A stretch of 64,000 bases of DNA from Haloferax sp. Q22 (GTDB taxonomy: Archaea > Halobacteriota > Halobacteria > Halobacteriales > Haloferacaceae): NCBI RefSeq assembly GCF_001482285.1, contig NZ_LOEP01000005.1, positions 1-64,000 on the forward strand. The letters run 5' to 3'. Shown here one piece after another: positions 52,415-61,371 of this stretch. Numbering within the stretch: the first letter of the stretch is position 1; every line of letters starts with the position of its first letter. A model generated the notes under the pieces. That model worked only from the letters and a program-made list of their open reading frames with translations. It made no database searches and was not told the origin of the DNA. Both the position numbers and the translations under genes were made by a program.

Positions 52415-52463
52415 TAGCGGTTAAATTTATACTCAATCGGCCGAGTGTGTCGGACAGACAGGC

Positions 52464-53162
52464 ATGACGGACGAACTCAGGTCAGCACTTCGCGGGAGGC
52501 TGGACGCGGTCGACGCGCGGGCGAGCGAGGTCGTGCGCTCATCGACGGGGGAGAACATGATTTCGCGGCTCGGGACCGCGGACTGGTTGAGTCTGGGCGC
52601 GCTCTTCTGGGCGTGGGTCGGCGCGATACTGTTCGTGTCGGGCGAGCCGAACTGGGCCATCGTGGCCGTTCTCGCCGGCTTCGCCTTCGACAAAGCCGAC
52701 GGCTACTACGCCCGCAAGACCGGGACCGCCTCGGCGTTCGGCCGACAGATAGACTCCTTCATCGACATCTTCGCGTACCTCGTGTCGGCGGCGCTCCTGT
52801 ACCACGTCGCGCTCGCGCCCAATCCGGTCGTGAGCGCCGTCGTCGGCTTCGTCGTCCTCACCTTCGGCGGCCTGCGACTCATCCGCCACAACAGCGAGGG
52901 CTTCGGCGACGAGGGCGGCACCTCGTACTACCACGGGACGACGGTCGTCCACACGCACCTCGTCGTGCTGGCGAACTACTTCCTCCTCCAGTTCGTCCCG
53001 CTGTGGAACGGCTGGGTCGCGGGCGCGACCATCGTGGCGGTCTGTCCGCTCATGACCTCCGACTACAAGGCGTACAAGACCGACGCGGGCCACGTCCTCG
53101 TCGGCGTCGCCGGCGTCCTGACGGTCGCCGGCTGTCTCGCGCTCGAATTCGGCGTGATATGA
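52464..53162 (+). CDS. CDP-alcohol phosphatidyltransferase
   Basis: Transfers a phosphoalcohol from a CDP-activated lipid (archaetidyl) or makes related phospholipids. The 232-residue membrane protein has six helices and the signature D-x2-D-G-x2-A-R-x8-G-x3-D-x3-D: DKADGYYARKTG followed by AFGRQIDSFIDIFA. The N-terminus is helical and soluble. Acceptor (serine, glycerol phosphate, inositol phosphate) not decidable. First gene of a three-gene operon with 4-nt overlaps to a PHP phosphoesterase and a VTT membrane protein. Confidence 0.9.
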   Translation: MTDELRSALRGRLDAVDARASEVVRSSTGENMISRLGTADWLSLGALFWAWVGAILFVSGEPNWAIVAVLAGFAFDKADGYYARKTGTASAFGRQIDSFIDIFAYLVSAALLYHVALAPNPVVSAVVGFVVLTFGGLRLIRHNSEGFGDEGGTSYYHGTTVVHTHLVVLANYFLLQFVPLWNGWVAGATIVAVCPLMTSDYKAYKTDAGHVLVGVAGVLTVAGCLALEFGVI

Positions 53163-53863
53163 GCGGTCCGGCGCAGGGCTCGCGGGGACCGCGGACGCTC
53201 GCGGTGGACCTCCACGTCCACACCGACGCCTCCTACGACTGCGAGATGTCGGTCGAAGCGGTGCTGGCCCGCGCGGCGGCGGTCGGCCTCGACGCGGTCG
53301 CCATCACCGACCACGACTCGGTCGGATCGCTCCCGCGGGCGTTCGACATCGCCCACGAGTACGGCGTCCGGGTCGTCCCCGGCGTCGAGGTCTCGACGGC
53401 CGACGGCCACCTCCTCGCGCTCGGCGTCGACGATCCGCCGGCGACGGGGCGGCCGCTCTCCGAGACGGCGCGGGCGGTTCGCGAGTCGGGTGGGATCGCA
53501 GTCGTCCCGCACCCGTTTCAGACGTTTCGACACGGCGCGTCCCGCCGGGCGATTCGGGACGTTGACGCCGTCGAGGTGTACAACGCGCACACGCTCACCG
53601 GATTCAGAAACGGGCAGGCGCGGCGCTACGCCCGCCGGCACGGACTCCCGGGAACGGGCGGGAGCGACGCGCACCGGCCCGCGCTGGTCGGACAGGCGTA
53701 CACGGCCGTCTCGGTCGAGGCGGGCGGCGGCGTCACGACCGACGCCATCTTGGACGGAGTCCGCGCCGGGCGAACCGTCGCGCGTGGGACGCGAACGACC
53801 GCCCGCCAGTACCTGCGAAAGTACGCGCTGAACGCCCGGCTCAAGACCGCTTCGTTCCTGTGA
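53159..53863 (+). CDS. PHP-domain phosphoesterase
   Basis: A 234-residue metal-dependent phosphoesterase. Motifs: DLHVHTDASYD (HxH, Asp), AITDHDSV (motif II), GVEVSTADGHLLALGV (motif III Glu/His), AVVPHPFQTFRHG (His), and GGSDAHRPALVG (motif IV, Asp-x-His). All metal ligands are visible. ATG overlaps the transferase stop by 4 nt. Could hydrolyse a phosphate ester in lipid headgroup or nucleotide metabolism (inference from the neighbours). Confidence 0.88.
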   Translation: MSGPAQGSRGPRTLAVDLHVHTDASYDCEMSVEAVLARAAAVGLDAVAITDHDSVGSLPRAFDIAHEYGVRVVPGVEVSTADGHLLALGVDDPPATGRPLSETARAVRESGGIAVVPHPFQTFRHGASRRAIRDVDAVEVYNAHTLTGFRNGQARRYARRHGLPGTGGSDAHRPALVGQAYTAVSVEAGGGVTTDAILDGVRAGRTVARGTRTTARQYLRKYALNARLKTASFL

Positions 53864-54543
53864 CCGGTCGCCTGTTCGACTCGTCTGCGGCGCGGAATGC
53901 GGCGCTCGTCAGAGTCGGGGCCATTGCGGTCGCCTTCGCGGCCGTCGCGGTCGGCGTCGCCGTGTTCGCCCCGCGCCTCGCAGACCCGGCATGGGTCCGC
54001 TCGGCCGTCGAATCGACCGGGCCGTTCGCTCCGTTGGTGTTCGTCGGTATCCAGACCCTGCAGGTGATTCTCGCGCCGATTCCCGGGCAGGCCCTCGCCG
54101 CCGTCGGCGGCTACCTGTTCGGAACGGCCGCCGGGACGGCCTACAGCATGGTCGGCGTGGTCGCCGGAAGCGCCGTCGTCTTCCTGCTCGCCCGGCGTTT
54201 CGGCCGGCCCGCGGTCGAGCGCCTCGTCGCCGACGACGCACTCGCCCGGTTCGACGGCTTCGCCGACCGCCGGGGCGTCACCGGCCTGTTCGTCCTGTTT
54301 CTCCTGCCGGCGTTTCCGGACGACGCGCTCTGTGCGCTCGCCGGGGTCTCGCCGCTGCGGCTCCGAACGCTCGTCGTCCTCGTCGCCGTCGGTCGCCTAC
54401 CGACGTTCGCCCTCGCGGCGGCTGCCGGACAGAACGCGGGTGCGGCGAACTACGAGGCGGTAGCGCTCCTCGTCGGCGTCGGCGTCGTCACTTCAGCGGT
54501 CGTCTACCGCTACCGCGACGAGTTAGCGGCGCGAGTCGGATGA
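53860..54543 (+). CDS. VTT/DedA-type (TVP38/TMEM64) membrane protein
   Basis: A 227-residue protein with about five membrane helices: ~17-40 (VGAIAVAFAAVAVGVAVFA), 56-70, 74-90 region QTLQVILAPIPGQALAAVGG (the VTT signature with Pro-x2-Gly), AAGTAYSMVGVVAGSAVVFL, and LVVLVAVGRLPTFALAAAA. The F-L-L-P-x-F-P block (LFLLPAFPDDALC) is a mark of DedA/TVP38 proteins, some of which are lipid scramblases. Starts GTG, 4-nt overlap with the PHP gene, so all three proteins are coupled; a phospholipid context is plausible. Confidence 0.88.
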   Translation: MTGRLFDSSAARNAALVRVGAIAVAFAAVAVGVAVFAPRLADPAWVRSAVESTGPFAPLVFVGIQTLQVILAPIPGQALAAVGGYLFGTAAGTAYSMVGVVAGSAVVFLLARRFGRPAVERLVADDALARFDGFADRRGVTGLFVLFLLPAFPDDALCALAGVSPLRLRTLVVLVAVGRLPTFALAAAAGQNAGAANYEAVALLVGVGVVTSAVVYRYRDELAARVG

Positions 54544-54573
54544 GGCTGCGTCGGAGAACACGAGTCCACGGCA

Positions 54574-54624
54574 GTTACCGAAGCAGTCGGTGAGTCCCGA
54601 CGAGGTTACCGAAGCAGTCGGTGA
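54574..54624. repeat. 20-bp direct repeat at the 3' end of the membrane protein gene
   Basis: The same 20 bp occur at 54574-54593 and 54605-54624, a 31-bp period. The right copy covers the last codons of the minus-strand gene; the left copy lies in the convergent intergenic gap. Probably a small tandem duplication. Confidence 0.8.
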
Positions 54625-55139
54625 ATCGCGTAGATGCCCACCGCGCACGCGACCGGCGGGACGAGCCCGTAGATTGCAGGGAGGTCGTAGAGGAGTTGGA
54701 CGACGGGAACGAGCGCCGAGACGGTCACGGGACCCACCGCGAACGGCTCTGCGGGCGTCTGAAGCTCCGCCGGCACCGACGCGACGAGCCCGACGTACAC
54801 CGACAGCATGAACACGAAGCCCGCGAGCGCGAGGCTCAGGTCGTACCGCGGTTCCGAGCCGGTGCGGCGGTGTCGGCGGGCGACAAACAGTACGGGAGCG
54901 ACCAGCGGCGCGACGACGAACAGCCCCACGAGGACGTAGAACGACCGCGAGAGGGTGAGCGAGCCACCGGGGACGCCGGCGGTCGCGCCGATAAGAACTA
55001 CGAGTCCGAAGGCGACGAACAGCGAGACGACACCCGTCGCGAGGGCACCGACGAGCACGTAGCACTTGAACAGCCACGACTCGCTGTGCCGGAAGGCGTA
55101 CGGGAACGCGCCGATGACGCCGCCGTAGTCGTCTGCCAT
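54606..55139 (-). CDS. polytopic membrane protein, unknown function
   Basis: A 177-residue protein starting MADDYGGVIGAFPYAFRHSE. Five hydrophobic stretches: ~24-52 (CYVLVGALATGVVSLFVAFG), 66-86 (FYVLVGLFVVAPLVAPVLF), 98-118 (LSLALAGFVFMLSVYVGLVA), 130-146 (VTVSALVPVVQLLYDL) and 152-174 (LVPPVACAVGIYAIHRLL). Looks like a haloarchaeal DUF membrane protein; nothing points to a role. Divergent from pgi with a short shared promoter. The long minus-strand extension upstream is the pgi shadow. Confidence 0.75.
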   Translation of the reverse strand: MADDYGGVIGAFPYAFRHSESWLFKCYVLVGALATGVVSLFVAFGLVVLIGATAGVPGGSLTLSRSFYVLVGLFVVAPLVAPVLFVARRHRRTGSEPRYDLSLALAGFVFMLSVYVGLVASVPAELQTPAEPFAVGPVTVSALVPVVQLLYDLPAIYGLVPPVACAVGIYAIHRLLR

Positions 55140-55211
55140 CGGTCGCCCTTGGGAGCGGCCGCGATTAAAGCGACCGGTGTCGTTTTGACGCCGGGCGACG
55201 CGGCATCCTGT

Positions 55212-56504
55212 ATGCAGGTAGACCTCGGGAACGTCCTCGACACGGCGTCGACCCACGGCGTCTCGCGCGAGGCGCTCGAACGACTCGACGGCCGCGTCGC
55301 GGCCGCCCACGACCGCATCGAACGCGGCCGAGAGGCCGGCGAACACGGCTACGAATCGCTGAACCTCCCGAACAGTACCGACCCCGCGGCGATTCGCGAC
55401 GCGGTGAGCCGGTTCGACGACCCCTCGGCGGTCGTCACCGTCGGCATCGGCGGGAGCGCCCTCGGCGCGGCCACCCTCACCGACGCCCTCGAAAGAGACG
55501 TGGACGCCTACTACCTCGACAACGTCGACCCGGAGGCCGTCGACCGCCTCCTCGACTCGCTTGACCTCGCGTCGACCGTCGTCAACGTCGTCTCGCGGTC
55601 CGGCACGACCGCCGAGACGCTGGCGAACTTCCTCGTCGTGCAGGAGGCGATGGCCGACGCGGGCGTCGACTGGGCCGACCGGACGTTCGTCACGACCGGC
55701 GAGGAGGGCAACCTCCGCGACCTCGCCGACAAGCACGACCTCCCGTCGCTCCCCGTCCCGGACGGCGTCCCCGGCCGCTTTTCGGTGCTCTCGACGGTCG
55801 GCCTCGCCGCCGCCGCCCTCTGCGGCCACGACATCGAGGCGGTGCTGGAGGGCGCGACCGCACAGGAGGCGCGCCTGTCGGAATCGCTTTTCGACTCGCC
55901 CGCGTACGCCTACGGCGCGGTCTCCTACGCCCTCGCCGAGCGCGGCCTGCGGCAGAACGCGATGATGCCCTACGCGGAATCGCTCGAAACGTTCTCCGAG
56001 TGGTTCGCCCAGCTGTGGGCCGAGTCGCTCGGAAAGGACGGTCTCGGCCAGACGCCCCTGCGGGCGCTCGGCGCGACCGACCAGCACTCCCAGCTTCAAC
56101 TGTACCGCGCCGGCCCGCGCGACAAACTCGTGACGCTCGTCCGCGCCACGGAGCGCGAGGACGTGGCCATCCCCGAGACCGACCTCGACGGCCTCGCGTA
56201 CCTCGGTGGCTCGTCGCTCGGCGAACTGCTCGACGCCGAGTTCGAGGCGACCGAAGCGAGCCTCGCCGCGGCCGGCTGTCCGAACGTCCGCATCGAACTC
56301 GACCGCGTGGACGAGTACGGACTCGGTGAACTGCTCTACGCGATGGAGGCCGCCTGCGTCCTCTACGGCGAACTCGCCAGCGTGGACACGTTCATCCAGC
56401 CGGCGGTCGAGTGGGGCAAGCGCGCCGCCCGCGGCCTGCTCGGTGGCGGCGACTTCGGGGAAGCGGACGCGGTCGAAGAGAAATCTCGGCTGGTCGTCGA
56501 GTAA
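55212..56504 (+). CDS. pgi: glucose-6-phosphate isomerase
   Basis: Interconverts glucose 6-phosphate and fructose 6-phosphate. The 430-residue protein has two SIS domains: VTVGIGGSALGAATLTDALE (phosphate-binding), VNVVSRSGTTAETLANFL, and FVTTGEEGNLRDLA. The catalytic region GATDQHSQLQLYRAGPRDKL contains the signature Asp-Gln-His-Ser-Gln, and VEWGKRAARGLL carries the C-terminal Lys region. Classic PGI family, not cupin PGI, and the size matches the Haloferax enzyme. Monocistronic; followed by a CPBP protease gene. Confidence 0.95.
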   Translation: MQVDLGNVLDTASTHGVSREALERLDGRVAAAHDRIERGREAGEHGYESLNLPNSTDPAAIRDAVSRFDDPSAVVTVGIGGSALGAATLTDALERDVDAYYLDNVDPEAVDRLLDSLDLASTVVNVVSRSGTTAETLANFLVVQEAMADAGVDWADRTFVTTGEEGNLRDLADKHDLPSLPVPDGVPGRFSVLSTVGLAAAALCGHDIEAVLEGATAQEARLSESLFDSPAYAYGAVSYALAERGLRQNAMMPYAESLETFSEWFAQLWAESLGKDGLGQTPLRALGATDQHSQLQLYRAGPRDKLVTLVRATEREDVAIPETDLDGLAYLGGSSLGELLDAEFEATEASLAAAGCPNVRIELDRVDEYGLGELLYAMEAACVLYGELASVDTFIQPAVEWGKRAARGLLGGGDFGEADAVEEKSRLVVE

Positions 56505-56566
56505 CGAAACGCGCCCCACGAACCGACCCGAATCGGTTATCCGACCCCGTTCCGAAGGGGAGGGCA

Positions 56567-57304
56567 ATGGCACACGACACCGCCCGCGCGTCTGCGAGCC
56601 CCGCAGACCACCTCCAAGCGTACGGTGGCATCATCATCGTCGTCGCCCTCTCGCTCATCGTCGGCGCGACGTTCGGCTCGCTCGCCGGCGGTCTCGCTCG
56701 CGGCGTGGTTCCGGGCGACACCGCACTCATCGGCGCGATACAGAGCGCCGGACAGTTCATCGGCTTCGGCGTCGTCGGCGCGGGCTACCTCGCCGCCCGC
56801 GACGACTGGGATCTGATTCGGTTCGAGCGACCGACCGCCCGCGACGCCCTGTGGATCGTCGGCGGGTTCGTCGCCGTGATGGGCGTCTACCTCGGCGCGT
56901 CGGCGCTGATGTCCGCGCTCGGCATCCAGAGTGGCGACAGCGTCATCGCCCAACAGGGCCGCGAGAACCCGGTGTACTTCCTGTATCTCACCGTCGTCAC
57001 CATCGTCCTCGTCGGCCCGGCGGAGGAGCTTATCTTCCGCGGCGTCGCCTTCGGTGAACTCCGCCGACTCTGGGGTCCCGCGCCGGCGGTCGTCCTGTCG
57101 AGTCTGGTGTTCGCGTCGGTTCACGTCTGGTCGTTCTCCGGCGAGGGAGCCTTCGTCTCGCTCGGAATGGTGTTCCTCCTCGGGAGCGTCCTCGCGCTCG
57201 TCTACGAGAAAAGCGGAAACCTGCTCGTCGCCGCGCTGGTCCACGGGCTGTACAACGCGGTCCAGTTCCTCGTGAGCTACGCGCAGGCGACCGGCATGGT
57301 CTGA
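56567..57304 (+). CDS. CPBP-family intramembrane metalloprotease
   Basis: A 245-residue membrane protease with about seven to eight helices. Active-site motifs: GPAEELIFRGVAFGEL (E-E-x3-R), ASVHVWSFSGE (His), and AALVHGLYNAVQFL (H-x3-N/D type). Unlike its relative at 15882-16724, it is intact. CPBP enzymes act on prenylated proteins in eukaryotes; in prokaryotes many are linked to bacteriocin self-immunity or protein maturation. Stands alone, same strand as pgi. Confidence 0.9.
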   Translation: MAHDTARASASPADHLQAYGGIIIVVALSLIVGATFGSLAGGLARGVVPGDTALIGAIQSAGQFIGFGVVGAGYLAARDDWDLIRFERPTARDALWIVGGFVAVMGVYLGASALMSALGIQSGDSVIAQQGRENPVYFLYLTVVTIVLVGPAEELIFRGVAFGELRRLWGPAPAVVLSSLVFASVHVWSFSGEGAFVSLGMVFLLGSVLALVYEKSGNLLVAALVHGLYNAVQFLVSYAQATGMV

Positions 57305-57349
57305 AAAAGAACGTCGGACAGCCGAGTCGAGTCGGCCGGGTCGACCGGC

Positions 57350-57808
57350 TTACGCCGGATTCTTCCGCGTCAGCTCCATCCCGCAGATGGGACAGCGCTC
57401 TTTGTTCTCGTCGAACTCGCGGCCGCAACCCTGACACTGGAACTTCCAGCTCCGCTGTTCTGCGATGCCGTCTTGGGCGATGACTTCGACGCCGACGTTG
57501 AGCCGCTCGGCGACGTTCTGCATCGCGTAGTCGTCGGTGACGAGCGTCGCGTCGAGTTCGAACGCGGCGGCGATGAGGCGCGTGTCAGTCTCCGAGAGCA
57601 CGTCGCGGTCGCCGGTCTCACCCGCGGCGCGAAGCACCTTGTCTACGGTCCCCTGTCCGGGGATGTGGACGTACATGCCCGCGCCTTCGAGCGCGTCGAA
57701 CCGGAAGGCGTGCTCGCCGGTGAGTTCTTCCTTGACGAGGGGAATCGAGGCCGTCTCGTCGTCGGTGTGGTACTCGTGGATGAACGCAGAAGCGTCGAGA
57801 ATCCGCAT
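57350..57808 (-). CDS. nob1: endoribonuclease Nob1
   Basis: Cleaves the 3' end of 16S rRNA precursor during small-subunit maturation. The 152-residue protein is a PIN domain (ILDASAFIHEYH with Asp5, EELTGEHAFRFD, SETDTRLIAAAFELDATLVT then DDYAMQNVAERL, giving the acidic residues) followed by a zinc ribbon CQGCGREF and CPICG. Length and order fit archaeal Nob1. It follows the PRC-barrel gene by 18 bp, so they are probably cotranscribed. Confidence 0.93.
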   Translation of the reverse strand: MRILDASAFIHEYHTDDETASIPLVKEELTGEHAFRFDALEGAGMYVHIPGQGTVDKVLRAAGETGDRDVLSETDTRLIAAAFELDATLVTDDYAMQNVAERLNVGVEVIAQDGIAEQRSWKFQCQGCGREFDENKERCPICGMELTRKNPA

Positions 57809-57826
57809 TGAGAATCTATCCTGAAA

Positions 57827-58072
57827 CTACCGTTGGACGACGATGTAATCCTTAACCGCCTGCACGCGATTCACCGGGACTCGGAACCGACCGCGGTCGT
57901 CCTGGTCGAATGCCACGCGGCTCGGGGCGACCTGTTCGTTCGGCTGGACGAGCAGGTCGTGAAGCTCGCCCGACTTCAGATCCATCGTGATGTTGTACAG
58001 CATCCCGAGTTCCGTCCCGTCGGACCCCATGACGGCCTTTCCGGAGAGGTTCTCGGCGAGTATGTCGGCCAT
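57827..58072 (-). CDS. PRC-barrel domain protein
   Basis: An 81-residue protein that is a single PRC-barrel: MADILAENLSGKAVMGSDGT, LGMLYNITMDLKSGELHDLL, then VNRVQAVKDYIVVQ. Such small barrels help ribosome maturation and rRNA processing in archaea. The start MADILAEN is chosen; two codons upstream another start is possible. It precedes nob1 on the same strand; infB is divergent on the other side, so the block is about translation. Confidence 0.88.
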   Translation of the reverse strand: MADILAENLSGKAVMGSDGTELGMLYNITMDLKSGELHDLLVQPNEQVAPSRVAFDQDDRGRFRVPVNRVQAVKDYIVVQR

Positions 58073-58272
58073 ACACACCCCTTCCTCGTCGGTTCACATA
58101 AACGGCACGGGCACGTCTGACGGGCGGCCGACGAGCGAGCCGAATCCCACTACGGGCCGCGAGAACAGTCGACACGGCAAAATCGTGGGACTCGTGCGCA
58201 CGGCCGTGACGATGGACTTAACTTGAGTCACCGACTCGATTCCGGTAAGAGCTTTCTCCGGGGCGATTCTCC

Positions 58273-60075
58273 ATGTCCGACACTGATTCGACGTCACAAT
58301 CCGATACGCTTCGCACACCCATCGTGGCCGTTCTCGGCCACGTGGACCACGGGAAGACGAGTCTTCTCGACAAGATTCGCGGCTCCGCCGTCAGCGAGGG
58401 TGAGGCCGGTGCCATCACCCAGCACATCGGCGCGACCGCGGTCCCCTTAGACACTGTCTCGCAGATGGCCGGCAGCCTGGTCAAACCCGAGGACTTCGAC
58501 CTTCCGGGGCTGTTGTTCATCGACACGCCGGGCCACCACTCCTTCAGCACCCTCCGCTCGCGCGGCGGGGCGCTCGCCGACATCGCCATCCTCGTGGTCG
58601 ACGTGAACGACAGTTTCCAGCCACAGACCGAAGAGGCAATCGACATCCTCAAACGAACGGGGACGCCGTTCATCGTGGCCGCGAACAAGATAGACACGAC
58701 GCCTGGCTGGAACCCCCAAGAGGGGGAACCCATCCAGAAAACGTACGAGGAACAGTCCCAGCGCGCCCGCTCGAAACTCGACGAGAAACTGTACGAGATT
58801 ATCGGCGAACTCTCCGACCGGGGCTTTTCCTCGGACTTCTACTGGCGCGTTCAGAACTTCCAGTCCAACATCGGCGTCGTCCCCGTCTCCGCGCTCACCG
58901 GCGAGGGCATTCCGGACCTGCTGGGCGTCCTGATGGGCCTCTCCCAGCGCTACATGAAAGACGAGATGGCCATCGACGTGGCCGGCCCCGGCTCCGGGAC
59001 GGTCCTCGAAGTCAAGGAGGAACGCGGCTTCGGCGCGACCCTCGACGTAGTCCTCTACGACGGGACGATTCGCGCGGGCGACACCGTCGTCGTCGGCGGC
59101 GCGAACGACCCCATCGTCACCGAGGTCCGCGCGCTCCTCCAGCCCCGCCCGAACGCCGAGATTCGTACTGAAAAACGGTTCGACAAGGTCGACGAGGTCC
59201 GCGCCGCGGCCGGTGTGAAAATCGCCGCGCCCGACCTCGAAGACGCGATGGCCGGCGCGCCGGTCCGCGTCGTCGGCGACCGCGACCTCGACGAGGTCAT
59301 CCGCGAGGTCGAAGCCGAACTCGCCGACATCGAAGTGACGACCGAGGAAGAGGGCGTCGTTGTCAAGGCCGACACGCTCGGCAGCCTCGAAGCGATGGCG
59401 AACGCCTTACAGGAGGCCGAAGTCCCCATCCTCCGCGCCGAGGTCGGCGACATCGCCCCGCGCGACGTGGCCGTCGCCTCGACCGCCCGCGAACCCGAGC
59501 ACAAGGTCATCCTCGGCTTCAACGTGGACGTGCTCTCGAACGCGGAGGCCGAACTCGAAAAGAACGACGTGAAGCTGTTCGAAGACGACGTCATCTATCA
59601 GCTCGTCGAGGAGTACGAAGAGCACGTCAACGAGATGAAGCGCGCCCAACAGGAGACGATTCTCGACAAAATCGTCCGCCCGTGTCGCTTCCGCATCCTC
59701 CAGGACCACGTCTTCCGGCAGAACAACCCCGCCGTCGTCGGCGTCGAAATCATGTCCGGGACCATCAAGAACAACATGAACGTCGTGAAGTGGGAAGACG
59801 GCGAGCCCAACCGCGTCGGTCAGCTCTCGGGTATCCAAGAGAACGGTGAGGACGTGTCGAGCGCCCGCGCGGGGTCGCGCGTCAGCGTCGCCATCGACGG
59901 CCCGACGGTCGGCCGGCAGATAGACGAGGGCGACGAACTCTGGATCGAACTCCCCGAGAAGCACGCGAAGATTCTCGAACAGGAGCTCCGCGACGACATC
60001 CCCACCGACGAACTGGAGGCGCTGTCGGGCTACCTCGAAAAGCACCGCCGCCGCGACCCCTTCTGGGGGAAGTAG
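58273..60075 (+). CDS. infB: translation initiation factor aIF5B (IF-2)
   Basis: Brings initiator tRNA and joins ribosomal subunits, using GTP. The 600-residue protein has G1 GHVDHGKTSLLDKI (22-35), G2 region (HIGATAVP), G3 DTPGHHSFSTLR, G4 NKIDTTPG, and the beta-barrel/domain III-IV series (VLEVKEERGFGATLDVVLYD, VKADTLGSLEAMANALQEAE, RFRILQDHVFRQNNPAVVGV). No intein is present. Monocistronic, divergent from PRC-nob1. Confidence 0.97.
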   Translation: MSDTDSTSQSDTLRTPIVAVLGHVDHGKTSLLDKIRGSAVSEGEAGAITQHIGATAVPLDTVSQMAGSLVKPEDFDLPGLLFIDTPGHHSFSTLRSRGGALADIAILVVDVNDSFQPQTEEAIDILKRTGTPFIVAANKIDTTPGWNPQEGEPIQKTYEEQSQRARSKLDEKLYEIIGELSDRGFSSDFYWRVQNFQSNIGVVPVSALTGEGIPDLLGVLMGLSQRYMKDEMAIDVAGPGSGTVLEVKEERGFGATLDVVLYDGTIRAGDTVVVGGANDPIVTEVRALLQPRPNAEIRTEKRFDKVDEVRAAAGVKIAAPDLEDAMAGAPVRVVGDRDLDEVIREVEAELADIEVTTEEEGVVVKADTLGSLEAMANALQEAEVPILRAEVGDIAPRDVAVASTAREPEHKVILGFNVDVLSNAEAELEKNDVKLFEDDVIYQLVEEYEEHVNEMKRAQQETILDKIVRPCRFRILQDHVFRQNNPAVVGVEIMSGTIKNNMNVVKWEDGEPNRVGQLSGIQENGEDVSSARAGSRVSVAIDGPTVGRQIDEGDELWIELPEKHAKILEQELRDDIPTDELEALSGYLEKHRRRDPFWGK

Positions 60076-60192
60076 GCAACTCATCTCGCCCTGGGCGTCC
60101 CGTTGACTTACTGCATCTGCGACCCGCAGGGCCCGTCCCGTCCGGCGAAATAACTAATATTCAGACGTTCCTACTCGTTTTCGAGTGGTATC

Positions 60193-60516
60193 ATGCGCAC
60201 ACGAACATCCCATAGCGACAGCATCGTCTCGGAAGCGACGCGGTACGACGCCATCCTCGCGACACTTCCGCTCCCACTTGCCGCCGGAACCGTCGTCGGC
60301 ACGCTCTCGCCGCTCCCCCTCTCGCTCGTCGTCGGCGCGAGCGGACTCGTCTCGGCGGCCGTCCTCGCCTACGGGTTGTTCGTTGCGACACCACGGTCGG
60401 TGACCGGTCCGGCCGGCGGGTCGGGCGCGTCCGCCGAGACCGACGCACCGCTCGACGGCGTTACGTCTCGCGTCCGCGACGACACCGGTCGAAACCGCCG
60501 TCGCGGGAGCGTCTGA
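60193..60516 (+). CDS. small membrane protein with basic tail
   Basis: A 107-residue protein with two hydrophobic segments: ~21-44 (ILATLPLPLAAGTVVGTLSP) and ~46-66 (LSLVVGASGLVSAAVLAYGL). The C-terminal 40 residues are polar with a basic end. No known family. It has a short AT-rich promoter region at 60150-60170. Confidence 0.6.
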   Translation: MRTRTSHSDSIVSEATRYDAILATLPLPLAAGTVVGTLSPLPLSLVVGASGLVSAAVLAYGLFVATPRSVTGPAGGSGASAETDAPLDGVTSRVRDDTGRNRRRGSV

Positions 60517-60545
60517 GCGGAGTCACTCGCTCGCTCGTCTCGCGC

Positions 60546-60707
60546 TCAGGGGCGGTTCCACTCCCAGAACCAGTACGCCGCGCCGAACAGCATCAGCCCC
60601 GCGCCGAAGGCCGACGTCGCCGGTTCCGGGAAGACAAACAGCAGGAAGCCGACGATGATGAGCGTCGTCGGACCAATCTCGTCCGCGTAGTCGAAAATCG
60701 AAGCCAT
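60546..60707 (-). CDS. very small membrane protein (53 residues)
   Basis: ATG at 60705-60707 starts MASIFDYADEIGPTTLIIVG, then FLLFVFPEPATSAFGAGLML and FGAAYWFWEWNRP. Two hydrophobic stretches around a Pro-Glu-Pro turn form a helical hairpin with a Trp-rich end. Codon use and the acidic N-terminus are haloarchaeal. It was found by direct translation of the minus strand; the frame is short but coherent. Confidence 0.65.
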   Translation of the reverse strand: MASIFDYADEIGPTTLIIVGFLLFVFPEPATSAFGAGLMLFGAAYWFWEWNRP

Positions 60708-60889
60708 ACCTCTCCTTCGACCGCCTCCGTGAAGTGTATTGTTCTCGTTCTGAAGTGACGAGAGAACTCTGAGACGAGGCGCAAGAGCGAGACGGAGGGT
60801 GGAACGAGCGGCGGCGAAGAATCAGTCGGTGGACCGCGACCGCGCGTCAGTCGCCACTCGGACCCCGACGGCGACGGGGGCTGTCGGGA

Positions 60890-61273
60890 TTACCGAGCGG
60901 CGGGCGTAAGGTCGTCACCGACGGCGCTCATCACCTGAAACGCCGCGCTGGCGGCGAGGCCGCGAGCGACCTCGTTGCGGTCCTCGTCGGTGAGGCCGGC
61001 GTCGAGGTCGTCGGCGTCCGGCGAGAAGCCGGCGCTGACGGGGTGGCCGACCGGCGGGTGGACAGCCACGGTCGCCAGCGGTCCGTTCGCCCCGGTCGAG
61101 AGCTCCGAGCCGACGGCGAACCCCTCGGGGAGGTACGACTCCGTCCGCGAGACGATGCCGGCGACGGCCCGCCGGAGTGCGTCCATCTGCTCGACGGTCA
61201 GTTCTCGGTTGGCCGACGGCTGGCCGGCCCCAGCCACGCCGGGAGCGCCCGCATATGGGTTGTTCCCGTTCAT
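60890..61273 (-). CDS. DUF5811-like protein
   Basis: A 127-residue protein starting MNGNNPYAGAPGVAGAGQPS, a Gly/Pro/Asn-rich N-terminus typical of this haloarchaeal family, then ELTVEQMDALRRAVAGIVSR, SYLPEGFAVGSELSTGANGP and a helical C-terminus (DEDRNEVARGLAASAAFQVM). No membrane segment. Function unknown. Located between the small membrane protein gene and the histidine kinase gene, all on the minus strand. Confidence 0.8.
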   Translation of the reverse strand: MNGNNPYAGAPGVAGAGQPSANRELTVEQMDALRRAVAGIVSRTESYLPEGFAVGSELSTGANGPLATVAVHPPVGHPVSAGFSPDADDLDAGLTDEDRNEVARGLAASAAFQVMSAVGDDLTPAAR

Positions 61274-61371
61274 CAGTCGTCTGCGATACGGGTAGGACGT
61301 GTAAAAAGCCGTCGTCGGCGGTGATGTGGTGAGCGAATCAAAAACCGGCTGGCCGCGCGGCGACGCCGCCG

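Noticed and set aside
54606-56573. 655-codon minus-strand frame across pgi
   Set aside because: Only its last 177 codons (54606-55139) look like a protein; the rest is the antisense of pgi and is Arg/Val-rich.
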